Assembly (NCBI GenBank): GCA_007135435.1
Contig: SLIW01000256.1
Location: 1 to 5,830 of the forward strand
Direction of reading: 5' to 3'
From: Natronomonas sp.
GTDB lineage: Archaea > Halobacteriota > Halobacteria > Halobacteriales > Haloarculaceae
DNA: 5,830 nucleotides
Positions 4,419-5,830 of the stretch are shown here, piece by piece. Below the pieces are notes generated by a model. It was given only the letters and a program-made list of their open reading frames with translations. It ran no database searches and was not told the origin of the DNA. How positions within the stretch are numbered: the first letter of the stretch is position 1; every line of letters starts with the position of its first letter. A program made the translations under genes and the position numbers.

Positions 4419-5830
4419 CTACAGCCGCTTCGAGACGTACGGGCCGTCCTGGTAGTAGCCCAGCTTCTCGCGGTAGTACTCCCTGACACCCACCCCGGAG
4501 ATGACCGAGAGCTTCCCGTAGCCGGCGTCGGCCGCGAGGCGTTCGGCCTCGGCCAGGAGCCGACGGCCGTAGCCGCGGTGCTGGTGGCCCCCGTCGTCGC
4601 TCTCCTGTCCCACGCCGACCTCGTTGCCGTAGACGTGGAGCTCGCGGACCAGGGCGGCGTCCTCGAGCTCCCGCCTGACCGGGTCGCCCGGGAACCGCAG
4701 CCGACAGAAGGCCACGAGCAGGTCCTTCTCGAAGTCCTCGAACGAGACGAAGTGCTCCGTCCCGCCGGCGGCCTCGTAGGTCAGCACGTCCAGCTCCACG
4801 TTCTCGGGCTCCTCGTCGTTCATGCCGACCTCCCGACAGCGGATGCACTCGCAGCTCCAGCCGCGGTCGGCCATCCGCTCCCGGGCCAGCTGCCGGAGGT
4901 TCGACTTCCAGACGCCGGCGTCGATGAAGTCCGCCGGGATGTCCCGCTGGACGCGCTGGAGCCTGGTGTAGCGGGGGATCGTCGACTTGATCTCCGCGAT
5001 CAGCTCCGCGGCCTCCTCGTTCTGTAGCGGCTGGTACTCGTCGCGCCGCCACATGTCGTAGGTCACGGTATCCCTGACGACCAGCGTCGGGTAGATCTTC
5101 AGGTAGTCCGGCCGCCACTCGGGGGTCTCGAAGAGCTCGCGGAAGTCCTGCAGGCACATCTCCCGGGACATCCCGGGCTGGCCGGGCATCATGTGGAAGC
5201 CGACCTTGAACGCCGCGTCGCGGAGCCGGCGGTTGGCGTCCAGGCTCGCCTGCACGCCGTGGCCGCGGTGCATCTCGCGGTTCACCCGCTCGTAAGTCGT
5301 CTGGACCCCGACCTCGACCTTGGTGCCGCCGAGGGCGAGCATCCGGTCGATCTGCTCGGGATCGCACCAGTCGGGCTTCGTCTCGAAGGTCGTCCCGATG
5401 TTCCGCACGTCGGCGGTCTCGTTCTCGGCGATCACGTCCTCGAGGTACCGGAACTCGACCTCGGCGGGGTCGAGTCGGAACGACTCGGTCTCGCTCGGCT
5501 CCGGGTCGGCGTCGAGGTCGTAGTCGTTCATCGCCTCCAGGGCCCGCCTGACGAACCACTCCTGGTAGTCGTGGCTCCGGGCGGTCATCGTCCCGCCCAT
5601 CAGGATGAGCTCGACCTTGTCGACGGGGTGGCCGATCTCCCGCAGCTGGTGGAGCCGCAGCGTGACCTGGCCGTAGGGGTCGTAGTCGTTCTGGACGCCT
5701 CGGGCCGCGGCGGGCTCGTGACCGGTGTACGACTGCGCGGAGGAGAACTCCGAGGAGGGCCCGCCGGGGCAGTACAGACACTTCCCGTGGGGGCACATGT
5801 GCGGCGAGGTCATGATCGCCACAGGCGAGA
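4419..5830 (-). CDS. elp3: Elp3, tRNA uridine-34 carboxymethyl-modifying enzyme (N-terminus beyond the window)
   Basis: Elp3 makes the carboxymethyl group at wobble uridine 34 of tRNA, using acetyl-CoA and a radical SAM centre; in archaea it acts without the other Elongator subunits. Numbering from the GTG codon at 5822, the radical SAM cluster motif is CPHGKCLYC (C10, C15, C18; CX4CX2C). VELILMGGTMTARSHDYQEW (70-89), GGTKVEVGVQ (165-174) and KVGFHMMPGQPGMS (206-219) are typical of the family core. The linker CECIRC (C324, C326, C329) matches the zinc-binding cysteines. The C-terminal acetyltransferase domain has HRGYGRRLL (415-423) and SVISGVGVREYYREKLGYYQ (439-458). The frame stays open to the window edge, reading SP before VAIMTSPH as in full-length homologues, so the GTG at 5822 is not the real start; roughly 70-80 residues with the tRNA-binding N-terminus are probably missing. 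The gene is convergent with the GNAT gene. Confidence 0.96.
   Translation of the reverse strand, partial: SPVAIMTSPHMCPHGKCLYCPGGPSSEFSSAQSYTGHEPAAARGVQNDYDPYGQVTLRLHQLREIGHPVDKVELILMGGTMTARSHDYQEWFVRRALEAMNDYDLDADPEPSETESFRLDPAEVEFRYLEDVIAENETADVRNIGTTFETKPDWCDPEQIDRMLALGGTKVEVGVQTTYERVNREMHRGHGVQASLDANRRLRDAAFKVGFHMMPGQPGMSREMCLQDFRELFETPEWRPDYLKIYPTLVVRDTVTYDMWRRDEYQPLQNEEAAELIAEIKSTIPRYTRLQRVQRDIPADFIDAGVWKSNLRQLARERMADRGWSCECIRCREVGMNDEEPENVELDVLTYEAAGGTEHFVSFEDFEKDLLVAFCRLRFPGDPVRRELEDAALVRELHVYGNEVGVGQESDDGGHQHRGYGRRLLAEAERLAADAGYGKLSVISGVGVREYYREKLGYYQDGPYVSKRL

Noticed and set aside
4237..5796. 519-codon minus-strand open frame overlapping elp3
   Set aside because: It is an Arg/Pro/Gly-rich frame-shifted shadow of elp3, whose own frame has all the family motifs; open alternative frames are common in DNA this GC-rich.

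Overview
The window looks like haloarchaeal chromosome. The DNA is very GC-rich, the predicted proteins are rich in Asp and Glu, several genes begin about 25-32 nt after a TATA-like element (leaderless or nearly leaderless transcripts), and the DUF7344-type winged-helix and archaeal Elp3 families fit this group. A genus cannot be assigned from the sequence alone.

Layout from left to right. (1) 48-628 (+): a metallo-beta-lactamase (MBL) fold hydrolase gene, probably a pseudogene, with a one-base frameshift near 392 and an early stop at 626. (2) 639-674: a short hairpin and duplication between convergent genes. (3) 681-1526 (-): a two-domain winged-helix protein whose first domain is split by an insert of about 80 residues. 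(4) 1645-2742 (-): a renalase-like FAD-dependent amine oxidase-type protein. (5) 2790-2894: a compact inverted-repeat element resembling a MITE, sitting just after the stop codon of the next gene. (6) 2895-3572 (-): an intact MBL-fold hydrolase. (7) 3573-3697: a divergent promoter region with a TATA-like element and a palindrome for each direction. (8) 3698-4306 (+): a GNAT acetyltransferase with an acidic loop insert. (9) 4347-4412: a 15-bp tandem repeat between convergent genes. (10) 4419-5830 (-): Elp3, the tRNA U34-modifying radical SAM/acetyltransferase enzyme, whose N-terminus lies beyond the right edge.

Functionally, Elp3 is the only gene whose job is clear. The MBL hydrolase, FAD protein and winged-helix protein share the minus strand, but gaps of 152 and 118 bp and possible separate promoters argue against a tight operon. 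No defence, CRISPR, secretion or biosynthetic system is visible. The most interesting content is structural: the MITE-like element, the decaying MBL gene, the split HTH domain, the palindromic divergent promoter and the tandem repeat. No stretch longer than 300 bp lacks a gene.
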